From Chryseobacterium culicis (GTDB taxonomy: Bacteria > Bacteroidota > Bacteroidia > Flavobacteriales > Weeksellaceae), in assembly GCF_002979755.1 (NCBI RefSeq), contig NZ_PCPP01000001.1, positions 1,706,665 through 1,770,664 of the forward strand: a DNA stretch of 64,000 bases, written 5' to 3'. A program made the translations under genes and the position numbers. Below the pieces are notes generated by a model, which made no database searches, was not told the DNA's origin, and worked only from the letters and a program-made list of their open reading frames with translations. Shown in pieces: positions 44,948 through 54,797 of this stretch. Positions within the stretch are counted from its first letter, which is position 1; each line of letters starts with the position of its first letter.

Positions 44948-47128
44948 ATGAAGAATTTTACAATTACAGAGGAATACGATTTTGATCACCTCATAGAAAC
45001 TAAAATAAATAATAATCATAAAGACTACTTATCCTGGCCAATAGTTTATTTTTTGAAAAATAAAAAAACTAAAGCTGCTTATGTTGGAGAAACTACAGAT
45101 GTATTAACCAGAATAAATACCCATTTAAAGTCAGAAGAAAAGAAACAGCTTTCATCTGCGAATCTTATTTTAAGTGATTTATTCCACAAATCTGCTACCT
45201 TAGATTTAGAATCAAATCTTATTAAATATATTTCAGCTGACGGACAATACACATTACAAAATGGGAATCTGGGAATTTCTAATCATCAATACCATGAAAA
45301 GAAAGTTTATTGGGATTTATTCAAAGACATTTGGGATGAACTTATACAACTAGGTATATCCCGACATTCTCTTGACTTTATCAATAACTCAGATCTTTTT
45401 AAATATTCTCCGTATAAATCTCTTTCTAAAGAACAGATCAAAGGATTGAAAATGATTCTAAACTGTTTACTTGATGAAAATGCTAAAGTCAGTCTTATTC
45501 ATGGAGGAGCTGGAACTGGTAAATCTATTTTAGCAATTTTTTTATTTAAACTATTGAAAACAAATTTAGAGGATTTCAACTATGCTGATTTTGATGAAGA
45601 TGATGAAGACCTTTTCCTTTTACTAAAAAGGGTTAAAAATAAATTTAAGGATTTAAATATGGCATTGGTAATTCCAATGGCATCATTTAGAAAAACCATT
45701 TCTAATGTATTTAAGAATGTAAATGGCTTATCTGGAAAAATGGTAATAGGACCTTCAGATTTAGCAAAAAACAAATATGATCTTATTATAGTTGATGAAG
45801 GACATCGGCTGAGAAGGAGAGTAAATTTAGGATCTTACTTTGGAACATTTGATATAAATTGTGAAAAGTTAGGTTTAGATAAATCTACCGCCTCCGAACT
45901 AGATTGGGTTATTCTGCAAAGTAATAAATCTATTATTTTTTATGATCAATATCAATCTATAAAACCTTCAGATACCCTTAAAGAAAGTTTTAAGAAATTA
46001 GAATTGGCTCCTTCAACACGTGTTGAAAAATTAAAAACTCAGCTTCGGGTACGTGGTGGCAATAACTATATAAAGTTAATTCATAAAATTTTTGATACCC
46101 CTTCCACGCTTTCATTTGAACCTTACAAAACAAATGATTACGAATTCTATCTTTTTGATGACTTATCTCAAATGATTGATAAAATTAAAAAGAAAAATGA
46201 GCTACACGATTTGTCAAGAATGGTTGCTGGGTATGCCTGGGAATGGGTTTCAAGCAAAAATCCTGAAGCTTATGATATTATTATTGGGGAAAACCAATTA
46301 AAATGGAACAGTGTTTCTGTAGATTGGGTCAATTCACCTAATTCTATCAATGAGGTTGGATGCATTCATACTACACAAGGTTATGATTTGAATTATACAG
46401 GAGTAATTATAGGACCTGAATTGGATTACGATTTTGTATCTGGAAAATTTATTATTGATAAGCAAAAGTATAAAGATAAGAATGGTAAAAACTCTATTAA
46501 AAATGAGGAAGAATTATTAGGCTTTATTATCAATATTTATAAAACCATATTGTTGAGGGGAATAGAAGGTACTTACATTTATGCATGTAATGAAAATTTG
46601 AGACGCTTTCTTCAGCAGTTTATTCCATCTTATAACCCTTCCTCCACTGATAAGAAATTAATAAAAATTTCCAATATTCCTACAGAAAGTTCAATTCCTT
46701 TCTACGATTTAAATATTGCGGCAGGCTCTTTTTCTGAATTGCAGGAATTAGAAAAGGTGAAATATATAGAACTGGATAGTATAGAAAATAGAGATGATTA
46801 TTTTGCATGCACTGTAATAGGTGAATCAATGAATAAAATCATTCCCAATGGGAGTATTTGTTTGTTCAAGAAATATAACGGAGGTTCGCGTAACGGCCTA
46901 ATAACTTTAGTTGAGGGAAGAAACATTGCTGACTTAGAATTTGGAAGCAATTACACTATTAAAGAATATTCCAGCAAAAAATTAACTGATGATGAAGGAT
47001 GGCATCATGAAGAAATAATATTACTACCCAAATCAAATGATTTTAACTTTGAACCAATCGTTCTTAGGGATGAGGAAATAGTTGATTTTAAGGTCTTAGG
47101 TATTTTTGTGAAAGTATTGAAAGTATAG
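44948..47128 (+). CDS. GIY-YIG nuclease / DUF2075 helicase / S24 peptidase fusion
   Basis: 726 aa in three parts. Residues ~28-115 resemble a GIY-YIG nuclease (WPIVYFLKNK, KAAYVGETTDVLTRINTHL). Residues ~160-570 are a DUF2075/Schlafen-group-3-like helicase: Walker A HGGAGTGKS (K192), Walker B LIIVDEGHR (D283-E284), the LRVRGGNNYIKLI segment, HTTQGYDLNYTGVIIGPEL and RGIEGTYIYACN. Residues ~600-726 form a LexA/UmuD-like S24 domain with Ser627 in GESMNKIIPNGS and a Lys at 672 (TIKEYS), plus the EEIILLPKS..FKVLGIFVKVLKV finish, so the dyad is intact. The arrangement suggests a sensor/peptidase controlling a nuclease-helicase. With the MazG-like gene it is a plausible anti-phage module. Own terminator. 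Confidence 0.85.
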   Translation: MKNFTITEEYDFDHLIETKINNNHKDYLSWPIVYFLKNKKTKAAYVGETTDVLTRINTHLKSEEKKQLSSANLILSDLFHKSATLDLESNLIKYISADGQYTLQNGNLGISNHQYHEKKVYWDLFKDIWDELIQLGISRHSLDFINNSDLFKYSPYKSLSKEQIKGLKMILNCLLDENAKVSLIHGGAGTGKSILAIFLFKLLKTNLEDFNYADFDEDDEDLFLLLKRVKNKFKDLNMALVIPMASFRKTISNVFKNVNGLSGKMVIGPSDLAKNKYDLIIVDEGHRLRRRVNLGSYFGTFDINCEKLGLDKSTASELDWVILQSNKSIIFYDQYQSIKPSDTLKESFKKLELAPSTRVEKLKTQLRVRGGNNYIKLIHKIFDTPSTLSFEPYKTNDYEFYLFDDLSQMIDKIKKKNELHDLSRMVAGYAWEWVSSKNPEAYDIIIGENQLKWNSVSVDWVNSPNSINEVGCIHTTQGYDLNYTGVIIGPELDYDFVSGKFIIDKQKYKDKNGKNSIKNEEELLGFIINIYKTILLRGIEGTYIYACNENLRRFLQQFIPSYNPSSTDKKLIKISNIPTESSIPFYDLNIAAGSFSELQELEKVKYIELDSIENRDDYFACTVIGESMNKIIPNGSICLFKKYNGGSRNGLITLVEGRNIADLEFGSNYTIKEYSSKKLTDDEGWHHEEIILLPKSNDFNFEPIVLRDEEIVDFKVLGIFVKVLKV

Positions 47129-47162
47129 AAAAAATGTTCAACATTTCTGTTGAACATTTTTT
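47129..47162 (+). terminator. Rho-independent terminator of the MazG-helicase module
   Basis: AAAAAATGTTCAAC / GTTGAACATTTTTT with a 6-nt loop, beginning right at the stop codon. Confidence 0.92.
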
Positions 47163-47357
47163 ATAATATCTTAAGTTATCCTCTCTCATTAAAGCTCAAC
47201 ATCATTTCACCCTCCCTCTTTCTCCATTTCCTTCCTTACTCTTTCTTTTTTTCTTCAAAACCCCAGAAAAAACAAACCCCATTATCCCGTTTTCATTTTC
47301 TGATGAACACCCTCTGAAAATCTTACAAGACCCTATTTTTCTATGCCCTGCACTCGC

Positions 47358-47365
47358 TATATTTG
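47358..47365 (+). promoter_or_regulatory. -7 box of the 169-aa protein gene
   Basis: TATATTTG fits TAnnTTTG, 30 nt before ATG 47396. The -33 region is not obvious. The stretch 47163-47357 before it is pyrimidine-rich and holds no gene. Confidence 0.5.
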
Positions 47366-47395
47366 ATTCAACAAACAACCAAAAAACACAATATT

Positions 47396-47905
47396 ATGGC
47401 ACTAGACAATTTAATCAGTGTAAGCTTTTCAAAAACAGATCTGGAAACCATTGACAAAGCGATTCAGGACATCCAGTCTGTACTTATAGGGAAAACCATC
47501 AACCTTACTCCGGATCAGCGACAGCAATACGGAAGAATTGCAGAACAGAACAAACTCTTCGTGAATAAAGCCAAAACCTATATGGAACAGTATACGCAAT
47601 ATGTTCCTCCCTTCCTGGATAAAGCAGAATTCGACAAAGATTATACCGCCAGAGAACAGATTGAACAAAGACTGCAGCAGATGGATTCCTTAGCAGAACA
47701 GCTTTCAGATACCAAAGTATTGCTGGATCACGACAATTATCATAACTCGATCAGCTTTTACAGGAATATCAGATTCCTTTCTGAAGAGAATGTACCGGGA
47801 ACCAATGTCATTTATGATGATATGAGACAGTTTTTTGTAACCACACAAACTCCTCAGCAAATTCAAACTCCTCCATCTTCCACAGATCCTAATACTCCTT
47901 CTTAA
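47396..47905 (+). CDS. Cytoplasmic helical protein of unknown function
   Basis: 169 aa from ATG 47396 (MALDNLISVSFSKTDL), preferred over an upstream ATG because the -7 box lies between them. No signal peptide, no Cys. It is predicted to be mainly helical with a conserved-looking core (LTPDQRQQYGRIAEQNKLFVNK, YVPPFLDKAEFDKDY) and a Pro/Thr-rich tail. I recognise it only as a type of hypothetical protein frequent in Bacteroidota. Monocistronic with a strong terminator, and base composition is ordinary, unlike the AT-rich module before it. Confidence 0.75.
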   Translation: MALDNLISVSFSKTDLETIDKAIQDIQSVLIGKTINLTPDQRQQYGRIAEQNKLFVNKAKTYMEQYTQYVPPFLDKAEFDKDYTAREQIEQRLQQMDSLAEQLSDTKVLLDHDNYHNSISFYRNIRFLSEENVPGTNVIYDDMRQFFVTTQTPQQIQTPPSSTDPNTPS

Positions 47906-47943
47906 TCAATAGGACTAAAGCAAATACATCTTCTCTCCACATG

Positions 47944-47967
47944 AGCACGTGAAAACGTGCTTTTTTT
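47944..47967 (+). terminator. Rho-independent terminator with GAAA tetraloop
   Basis: AGCACGT-GAAA-ACGTGCT followed by T7. Confidence 0.93.
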
Positions 47968-47997
47968 GTGATTATCTATCTGCCGATTTTTGGTTGG

Positions 47998-48860
47998 AAA
48001 CCTCACATTGAGCGAAGTCGAAATGTTCTTGCGCCTTAAGAATACATTCAGTCTAAAAACTTTGTGCCTTTGCGTTTCAAACAAAATAAATTAGTACACA
48101 TTATCCTCACTCACAGATTTTAAGAGTTGCTAAAAATGGGTGGAAATCGCAAAGGCGCAAGCTATTATCACAAGGATGCTTTGTAAGGCGCAAGGATTTT
48201 ATCTCCGATAAAATTTCTGATGCTTTATTATAGTTTCTTTGCTGAAAACCTCACATTGAGCGAAGTCGAAATGTTCTTGCGCCTTAAAAATATAGTAAGC
48301 CTAAAAAACCTTGCGCCTTTGCGCTTCAAACAAAATAAATAGTACACATTATTCTCCCTTACAGATTTTAAGATTTGCTAAAAATGGTTGGAAATCGCAA
48401 AGGCGCAAGAGCTTATCATAAGGACGCTTTTTAAGGCGCAAGGATTTTATCTCCGATAAAATTTCTGATACTTTACTGTAATTTCCTGGCTGAAAACCTC
48501 ACATTGAGCGAAGCCGAAATGTTCTTGCACCTTAAAAATACATTCAGTCTAAAAACTTTGCGCCTTTGCGTTTCAAACAAAATAAATACTACACATTATC
48601 CTTTAAGATTTGCTAAAAATGGTTGGGAATCGCAAAGGCGCAAGCTCTTATCATAAGGACGCTTTGTAAGGCGCAAGGATTTTATCTCCGATAAAATTTC
48701 TGATACTTTATTATAATTTCCTGGTTGGAAATCTCACATTGAGCAAAGTCGAAATGTTCTTGCGCCTTAAAAATATAGTAAGCCTAAAAAACTTTGCGTC
48801 TTTGCGTTTCAAACAAATTTCCGATTAGATTTTTTTTTAAACGCAAAGTTCTATTAGCTA
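47998..48860. repeat. Tandem array of about 248-bp units (3.5 copies)
   Basis: Units begin with (A)AACCTCACATTGAGCGAAG at 47998, 48246, 48494 and 48729 (periods 248, 248, 235), the last being partial. Each has the word CTTGCGCCTT and its complement AAGGCGCAAG several times in both orientations, and a hairpin ATTTTATC-TCC-GATAAAAT (48196-48214 in unit 1). Unit 3 lacks about 13 bp around ACAGATTTTAAG. No open frame is maintained, so it is non-coding; it sits between a terminator and the RHS locus. Confidence 0.92.
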
Positions 48861-48947
48861 TAATGGATGATTTGAGAAAGCAAAGGAAAGTCGCTGTGCT
48901 ACTGATGAAGCTGCATGGATAGTGAAATGGCTTTTTATAATAACATT

Positions 48948-49200
48948 TTACCCCCTCTACCCTCTTCCCAACCCTCTCCAGGCAGTATAGCAACCGTCCC
49001 GAGCCACTTACATAACGGGCTGGAGCCTCTTCAGAAGTCCCCGGAGCCCCTTATCCAAGTCCGTCTACCCCCTTACCCAAGGGGGTATAGCCCCTTCATG
49101 AAGGGGGTGGAGCCCCTTCGGAAGTCCCTCCAGAGGCTTATTGAAGTGGCTGGAGGGACTTCCGAAGAGGGTAAAGCCGTTTTAAGGAACATTTTTGTTA
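48948..49200. repeat. Dispersed structured repeat, copy A
   Basis: About 250 bp, GC-rich against its surroundings, repeated at 60169-60400. It contains an 18-bp perfect inverted repeat, CTTCGGAAGTCCCTCCAG (49116-49133) with its complement at 49150-49167 and a 16-nt loop, plus smaller CCCCTT/AAGGGG hairpins. An ORF through it (48915-49424) is not real: copy B has a 24-bp-scale deletion and shifts frame. Confidence 0.85.
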
Positions 49201-49694
49201 AAAAAATCACATATTTCCTTATGCAGAAAATGAAGAGGTTTACTAGTATGACTGCTTCCAATAATTTCTCTTTTAAAAATTTAATAGTCATAAAAAACCA
49301 GATGTTTTTAAATAGTACAAGACATGCTGTTGCTTCACGAAAATATTTTTGCATATACCAAAGTAACCTTCATACAAATAGGTCAGATTTTTACCATCGG
49401 CCCATTAGGGGTAAAAAGCAATAACTATAATTTTTTTAGTCAGTTACATCCATTCAGCGGATATTCTTCAACACCTTTCAAAATACTCAAAATCAGTTTA
49501 ATGTGTACATATTAACATCCGATTTATGCACATAAATTACAATATTTTTCACCCCTAAAGAATATTATTATAAATAGTTTTGAAATATTTCTGAGCCTAT
49601 AACAGCATCTGATTCTCAAAAAAAAATAATAAAAAAGAATTGGATTAACCATGATCTATCAGGACAAACTATGTTAACTTAAAAAAACACGGGA
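49201..49694. other. Intergenic region before the T9SS/RHS locus
   Basis: AT-rich; no gene, terminator or clear promoter pair recognised. It must hold the promoter of the T9SS protein that starts at 49695. Confidence 0.4.
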
Positions 49695-51335
49695 ATGAAA
49701 AAAAATTATCTCAGTGCATTCACTCTATGCACAATCCTCGGCGTATCCGCTCAGGAAGTAGTGTGGCAGAAAGACCTCAAATCCTCCACTCAGGATTTTC
49801 TCAGCCAGGTCACTACCACCATCGATCAGCAATATCTGATCACCGGAAGTTCTATACCGTCAGGAAGCGGAAAGCTGGAGGCTGGAAGTAAGCAAAACAA
49901 CGGTTACGATTTTCATCTGGTAAAACTGAATCAGCAGGGACAGGAAGTCTGGGAGAAATATTTCTCAGGGTTCAACCATGATTATTTATCCGCAACTGTC
50001 ACCACTCAGGATGGCGGATTTTTATTAGCCGGAACATCGTATTCAGGAAAAGGACTGGATAAAAAAGAAGATTCCAAAGGAGGATCCGATATCTGGCTGA
50101 TCCGAATCAATGAATTTGGCGATGAATTATGGCAGAAAACTTTGGGAAGTTCTTCTGATGAAGAAGCCAGAGCGGTGATTCAAACCACGGATTTAGGATT
50201 TTTTGTAGCCGGATCCTTCGTCTCCGCTCAAGAAGGATATGGTTCAAAAGATATTACTGTCACAAAACTCGACAAAGACGGAAAAGAATTATCTCAATTA
50301 ATTCTAGGGGGAAAAGGGTTAGATGAAGTCGAAAAAATGATTCCCACCCGTGACGGAGGAGCCTTACTGGGAATTTACTCAAGAAGCTCATCTGTTAAAA
50401 CAAATAATCAGCAATCAACGATCAACACTAATATTCCGTCTGACAGACCTGCAACCCATACCCTGTTATCTGCAACCTCAAAGCAAAGCGACAACTTCGG
50501 TGAAGGCGACTACTGGATTGTCAAACTCGACAAAAACGGAAAAGTAGAATGGGAAAAGAACTTTGGAGGAAAAGCTGATGATCATATCAGAACCCTGGCG
50601 TTGACTTCAAATGGCTTTGTGATTGGGGGTGAATCCAGATCAGAAAGATCCGGGAATAAAACGGTAGGCCTGGAAGAAGGAACAGACCTCTGGCTGATTT
50701 CCCTAAATGAAAGGGGCGAAGAACAATGGCAGAAGTCCTACAATTTTGGAAACCGTGATGTGCTGATGGGAATGAGTGTGATTCAGAGCCAAGATGCAGG
50801 AACCAAGAATCAAGATTTTACCAAAGGAATATTGCTGGGAGGGTATACTCAGGCTGAAGGAAGAATAGAAAAGGATGATGAAACATTTTGGCTCCTGTAC
50901 ATTGACCAGTTAGGGAACGAAGCATGGAGAAAACACGTGAATGGAAAATCGAGACAAAAAGAGGAAAGACTTTCCGACATAAAGCTGAACAGAGACGGCT
51001 CTATTATTCTGGCCGGAACCAGTGCAGAAGAACTGGGGAAAGAAAACTGGAAGATTGTAAAGCTGGGCGATCAACAAGTGGATCAGCTTATTGAAAAATA
51101 CGACATCAAGATTTATCCAAATCCAGTATCTGATTATGCTTATGTTGAAATCGGCTTTGATTTCAAGGATGCTGACATTCTGTTGTATGATATGTCTGGA
51201 AGACAGCTTCAAAACCTGAAAACCACAAACAAAGTAACTAAGATCAATACCCAGGCTTTGGTTCAGGGAGCCTATCTGGTGACAATAAAAACGGATACCA
51301 ACAAAACGGCGAATGCCAAACTGATTAAACAATAA
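49695..51335 (+). CDS. T9SS-secreted protein with repeated propeller-like blocks
   Basis: 546 aa. Signal peptide MKKNYLSAFTLCTILGVSAQ. The body repeats blocks of 60-70 residues of the form W..KY/TLG..D.L.....T.DGGFLLAG.S...... D.WL..I...G.E.WQK (e.g. DGGFLLAGTSYSG, SDIWLIRINEFGDELWQKTL, TDLWLISLNERGEEQWQKSY), a propeller-like pattern common in Bacteroidota surface proteins. The last ~75 residues are a type A sorting domain (IKIYPNPVSDYAYVEIGF, YDMSGRQLQNLKT, GAYLVTIKTDTNKTANAKLI). Only 16 bp separate it from the first RHS gene, so it probably belongs to that operon, perhaps as a surface partner. Confidence 0.85.
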   Translation: MKKNYLSAFTLCTILGVSAQEVVWQKDLKSSTQDFLSQVTTTIDQQYLITGSSIPSGSGKLEAGSKQNNGYDFHLVKLNQQGQEVWEKYFSGFNHDYLSATVTTQDGGFLLAGTSYSGKGLDKKEDSKGGSDIWLIRINEFGDELWQKTLGSSSDEEARAVIQTTDLGFFVAGSFVSAQEGYGSKDITVTKLDKDGKELSQLILGGKGLDEVEKMIPTRDGGALLGIYSRSSSVKTNNQQSTINTNIPSDRPATHTLLSATSKQSDNFGEGDYWIVKLDKNGKVEWEKNFGGKADDHIRTLALTSNGFVIGGESRSERSGNKTVGLEEGTDLWLISLNERGEEQWQKSYNFGNRDVLMGMSVIQSQDAGTKNQDFTKGILLGGYTQAEGRIEKDDETFWLLYIDQLGNEAWRKHVNGKSRQKEERLSDIKLNRDGSIILAGTSAEELGKENWKIVKLGDQQVDQLIEKYDIKIYPNPVSDYAYVEIGFDFKDADILLYDMSGRQLQNLKTTNKVTKINTQALVQGAYLVTIKTDTNKTANAKLIKQ

Positions 51336-51351
51336 CCATAAAAACACAATC

Positions 51352-54300
51352 ATGAAAAAAAATATAAGCAGTTTATTTTTCTGTTTATCCCTTGGGACTG
51401 CATTAGCACAAACTACGGGCAGCAAACAGTCAACACTTCCTAATATCATCCCACCTTCTTCGGAATCCTATAAACTGGGAGCATTTGGAAACCTTCCGGT
51501 AAGTCTTTTTACAGGGAACGCCAATGTAGACATCCCTATAACATCCTTTGCCACTGAAAATATCAATATTCCCATCAGACTTAATTATTTTTCCAATGGA
51601 ATTAAAGTAGACGATATGAACGGCTCTACAGGATTGGGCTGGACGCTTACTTCCGGAGGCGTAATCACCCGAATTATTCGCGATCTTCCGGATGAGGACA
51701 ACCAATCCAATATAAACATTCCAACCAATATTGGTGATTTGGGTACTAATACCACTGCGGCTATGCAGTTTTTCCAGGATGCTTCTTTCGATGATATAGA
51801 TACCGAACAAGATTTGTATATGGCCAATTTTGGAGGAATACAGATTAAATTTGTATTTGATAAAAAAGGAATCCCGGTTATTTATTCTCAAAAAGATGTG
51901 GTGATTGAGGGTACAAGTGGAGGGAATTCCTTTACCATAACGGTAGATAATGGAACTAAATATTATTTTACAGATAAAGAAACAACTTCCAACCGTACTG
52001 CCGGAGCGGGACATTCCCTGATATCCGTTTCTACCACAGCCTGGTATCTGACAAAAATTGAAGATACTTCCAGTGGAGAAACCGTATTTATCGAAAATGT
52101 AGATGGTGGGTATACGGCTACAATGAGCCAATCCCAAACCTTATCTTATACTTCTCCTAATGCGGGCCCTATGACATCCAGCTGTGGAAATCCGGCATTT
52201 ATTCGTTATCCCCAGGTCAGTGAACTGATCAGCCATAATCAGACGGTGGCTGGGAAACAAATCAAAAGAATATACAGTAACAATCCTTCCTATGGAGAAA
52301 TTATTTTTGATTATCTGCAATCTGGAGACAGTGGAGACTATAAAAGACTGCAAAAAGTTACCAAAAAGGTTAATGGCAATATCATCAATGATGTGACACT
52401 CAATTACAATCTTACAGCGAATAACCGTCTGTTTCTTACTTCCGTAGTAGACAGTGTGTTAAATACTACCTATGGATTTGAATATAACTTACCCGATGTT
52501 TTTCCTCAAAGGCTTGCCTTCAGCAGGGATAGCTGGGGATATTATAATGGTACCATCGGCAATACCAATCTGGTTCCTTCAATATATGAAGTATCCTTGT
52601 GGAGTTCCTACAATGGGGCATCGCAGCCAGTCAGTCCACAACATACGCCTATAGGTATTCTTCAAAAGATTATTTATCCCACGAAAGGATCAACAGAGCT
52701 TTTCTATGAAAATCACACCGCGATAGAGAAAAATGTACTGCTCAGCCCCTCTGAAAGAACCGGGCTTCAGATTAAGGCGACAGCAGATGATAATAATGTT
52801 CATGTTGAAAATACAATGGTTTTTACTCCCTTGAAAACAGAAGATATCAGCCTGGGGGGAAGTGCCCAGTTTAACAGCTCGTGTGATCCTTCTGAGCAGG
52901 TTACTGGAAAACACCGGGCTATCGTTTCATTGCTTAAACCTAATGGCCAAGCGGTTCCATTATATTTTAAAAGTCCTACCGGAGTTGTTACTGATGCAGG
53001 GAATTCGGTTACTTTCCCTACTAATAATGGAGGAAGTCTTTTCGCTCATGTTCAGAAAGACGAGCCTTTAACTCTTAAACTTTGGACGCTTTTTGTTTGT
53101 ACCCGTTCTACAGCATCCGCAAGTTATACCACTAAAGAAGCTGTTTACGGAGACAAAGAAGGCCCCATTGGCGGCCTACGGATTGCCAAAATTACAGATG
53201 CAACAGAAAACGGGATGGCAACTACCAGAAAGTTTGTTTACCGTGATTTGAATGAACAAAACACGGAAGCCGTTGTATTGAGAACCCCTGCATTTGAGGA
53301 ACAGCTTCTCTATACAAGAACCTGTAGTACAAATAACCCCAACCTACCCAGTGGCTCTGTACCTACAGGAGTAGAAAGGTTTCCCTATACGATGGTAACT
53401 TCTACCAATATCAACCAACTGTTTGCTACCCATCCCAATGTATTTTATAAAACGGTGCAGGAAATTGTAGAAGGAAAATCTAATATTATTCATCAATATT
53501 CTACCAGTTCAGATGGTTTTGGAAAAGTAATTCATGGGGACAATATCCGAAACTCTGTATGGACCAACTTTGGATGGAATAATGGACGGGAAATTCTGAC
53601 CAGGTATATGGACTCAGGAGGCAATCTGGTACGCACTGTAGAGATGAATTATGAAGAAGATAACAGCAGAAAATATCAGGTGGATGGATTTTCGATCAGA
53701 AAAAATTATGATAATCCTGTCACAAAGAATGAGACAAAACTCTGTACGGCAGAGGATGTGGTAAAAACGATTTCCTATACCCATTGTACTGCCAATCATG
53801 CTCACCAATACCAAGCTGCAGATGGATATAAAAACTGTCAGGCATCAGGAGCTCTAAATGTGACTCAAACGTATAATGATATTTGTTTTGGTAAGCCTGT
53901 AGGCCTGATTACTTATGAAGATAAACTGGATAACCTTGATATTATACAATACAAAAACATCTCTCATTTCGAGTATCTGAAGTCCCAGAAAACAACAGAT
54001 TATCTCAACGGAAATGCCATGAAAACAGAAACCCAGTATTTCTACACCAATCCCCAGCACCATCAACTGACCAGTGAAAAAACAATTTTTCCAGACCTGT
54101 CCACTGCAGAGAAAACGCATCAGTACGCCCATGAGAAAAACAATCAGCTGATGATGGATAAAAATATGGTGGGTATCCCTTTAGAGACTCAAACACAGCA
54201 AACAGCAAATAATATCACCAAAGTGACCTCCCATGAAGAAACGGTTTATCCTACCGCCTTGCCTCATGCAACCACGGGAAATTTAGTGCTTCCATTAGCT

Positions 54301-54777
54301 GAATATTCTTATGATGCATTAAGCCCTACTATTTCCTCAAAGGAGGTTACCTATGAAAAATATGATGAAAAGGGCAATATTCTCCAGTACAGAGAAAAAG
54401 ATGGTACTCCGGTAAGTATTGTCTGGGGCTATAACAAGACCAAGCCGATTGCAAAAATTATAGGAGCCTCATACAACCAGGTCGAAGGAATGATAAGTAC
54501 TATTGTAGCGAAGTCCAATGAAGATGCAGCAGATCCCACCAAAGAAGCTGAGTTATTACAGGCTCTTGATGCCTTTCAGCCTGTAGGAATGGTGACCAAG
54601 TATACCTATGATCCTTTGGTTGGGGTAACCACCATAACCCCGCCGTCAGGAATCAGGGAACTCTATGTCTACGACAGCGCTAACCGACTGAAACAGGTTC
54701 AGGTAAGGGAAAGGGACAATACCGGAACCTACCGCTATAAGGTGGTGAAAGAATTCAGGTATCACTATAAACAGTAA
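51352..54777 (+). CDS. Secreted RHS-type protein, N-terminal partner
   Basis: 1141 aa. Signal peptide MKKNISSLFFCLSLGTALAQ, then a shell-entry region seen in Bacteroidota RHS proteins (AFGNLPVSLFTGNANVDIPI, DDMNGSTGLGWTLTSGGVITR). The remainder is YD-repeat-like beta sheet, ending in VGVTTITPPSGIRELYVYDS and YRYKVVKEFRYHYKQ without toxin tip. It is followed after 20 nt by the second RHS protein, whose start picks up the YD-repeat pattern, so the two probably form one split shell. No T9SS sorting domain is visible on either. Confidence 0.82.
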   Translation: MKKNISSLFFCLSLGTALAQTTGSKQSTLPNIIPPSSESYKLGAFGNLPVSLFTGNANVDIPITSFATENINIPIRLNYFSNGIKVDDMNGSTGLGWTLTSGGVITRIIRDLPDEDNQSNINIPTNIGDLGTNTTAAMQFFQDASFDDIDTEQDLYMANFGGIQIKFVFDKKGIPVIYSQKDVVIEGTSGGNSFTITVDNGTKYYFTDKETTSNRTAGAGHSLISVSTTAWYLTKIEDTSSGETVFIENVDGGYTATMSQSQTLSYTSPNAGPMTSSCGNPAFIRYPQVSELISHNQTVAGKQIKRIYSNNPSYGEIIFDYLQSGDSGDYKRLQKVTKKVNGNIINDVTLNYNLTANNRLFLTSVVDSVLNTTYGFEYNLPDVFPQRLAFSRDSWGYYNGTIGNTNLVPSIYEVSLWSSYNGASQPVSPQHTPIGILQKIIYPTKGSTELFYENHTAIEKNVLLSPSERTGLQIKATADDNNVHVENTMVFTPLKTEDISLGGSAQFNSSCDPSEQVTGKHRAIVSLLKPNGQAVPLYFKSPTGVVTDAGNSVTFPTNNGGSLFAHVQKDEPLTLKLWTLFVCTRSTASASYTTKEAVYGDKEGPIGGLRIAKITDATENGMATTRKFVYRDLNEQNTEAVVLRTPAFEEQLLYTRTCSTNNPNLPSGSVPTGVERFPYTMVTSTNINQLFATHPNVFYKTVQEIVEGKSNIIHQYSTSSDGFGKVIHGDNIRNSVWTNFGWNNGREILTRYMDSGGNLVRTVEMNYEEDNSRKYQVDGFSIRKNYDNPVTKNETKLCTAEDVVKTISYTHCTANHAHQYQAADGYKNCQASGALNVTQTYNDICFGKPVGLITYEDKLDNLDIIQYKNISHFEYLKSQKTTDYLNGNAMKTETQYFYTNPQHHQLTSEKTIFPDLSTAEKTHQYAHEKNNQLMMDKNMVGIPLETQTQQTANNITKVTSHEETVYPTALPHATTGNLVLPLAEYSYDALSPTISSKEVTYEKYDEKGNILQYREKDGTPVSIVWGYNKTKPIAKIIGASYNQVEGMISTIVAKSNEDAADPTKEAELLQALDAFQPVGMVTKYTYDPLVGVTTITPPSGIRELYVYDSANRLKQVQVRERDNTGTYRYKVVKEFRYHYKQ

Positions 54778-54797
54778 GCACCCATAAAAAAACACCC

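Noticed and set aside
47998..48860. CRISPR array
   Set aside because: Units are about 248 bp with no short repeat/unique spacer pattern and no cas genes nearby.
48915..49424. 169-aa ORF over the dispersed repeat
   Set aside because: The second copy at 60.2 kb has a deletion that changes the frame; the sequence is a structured repeat, not a protein gene.
49324..49515. 63-aa ORF before the T9SS gene
   Set aside because: No start context, no homology features, AT-rich intergenic.
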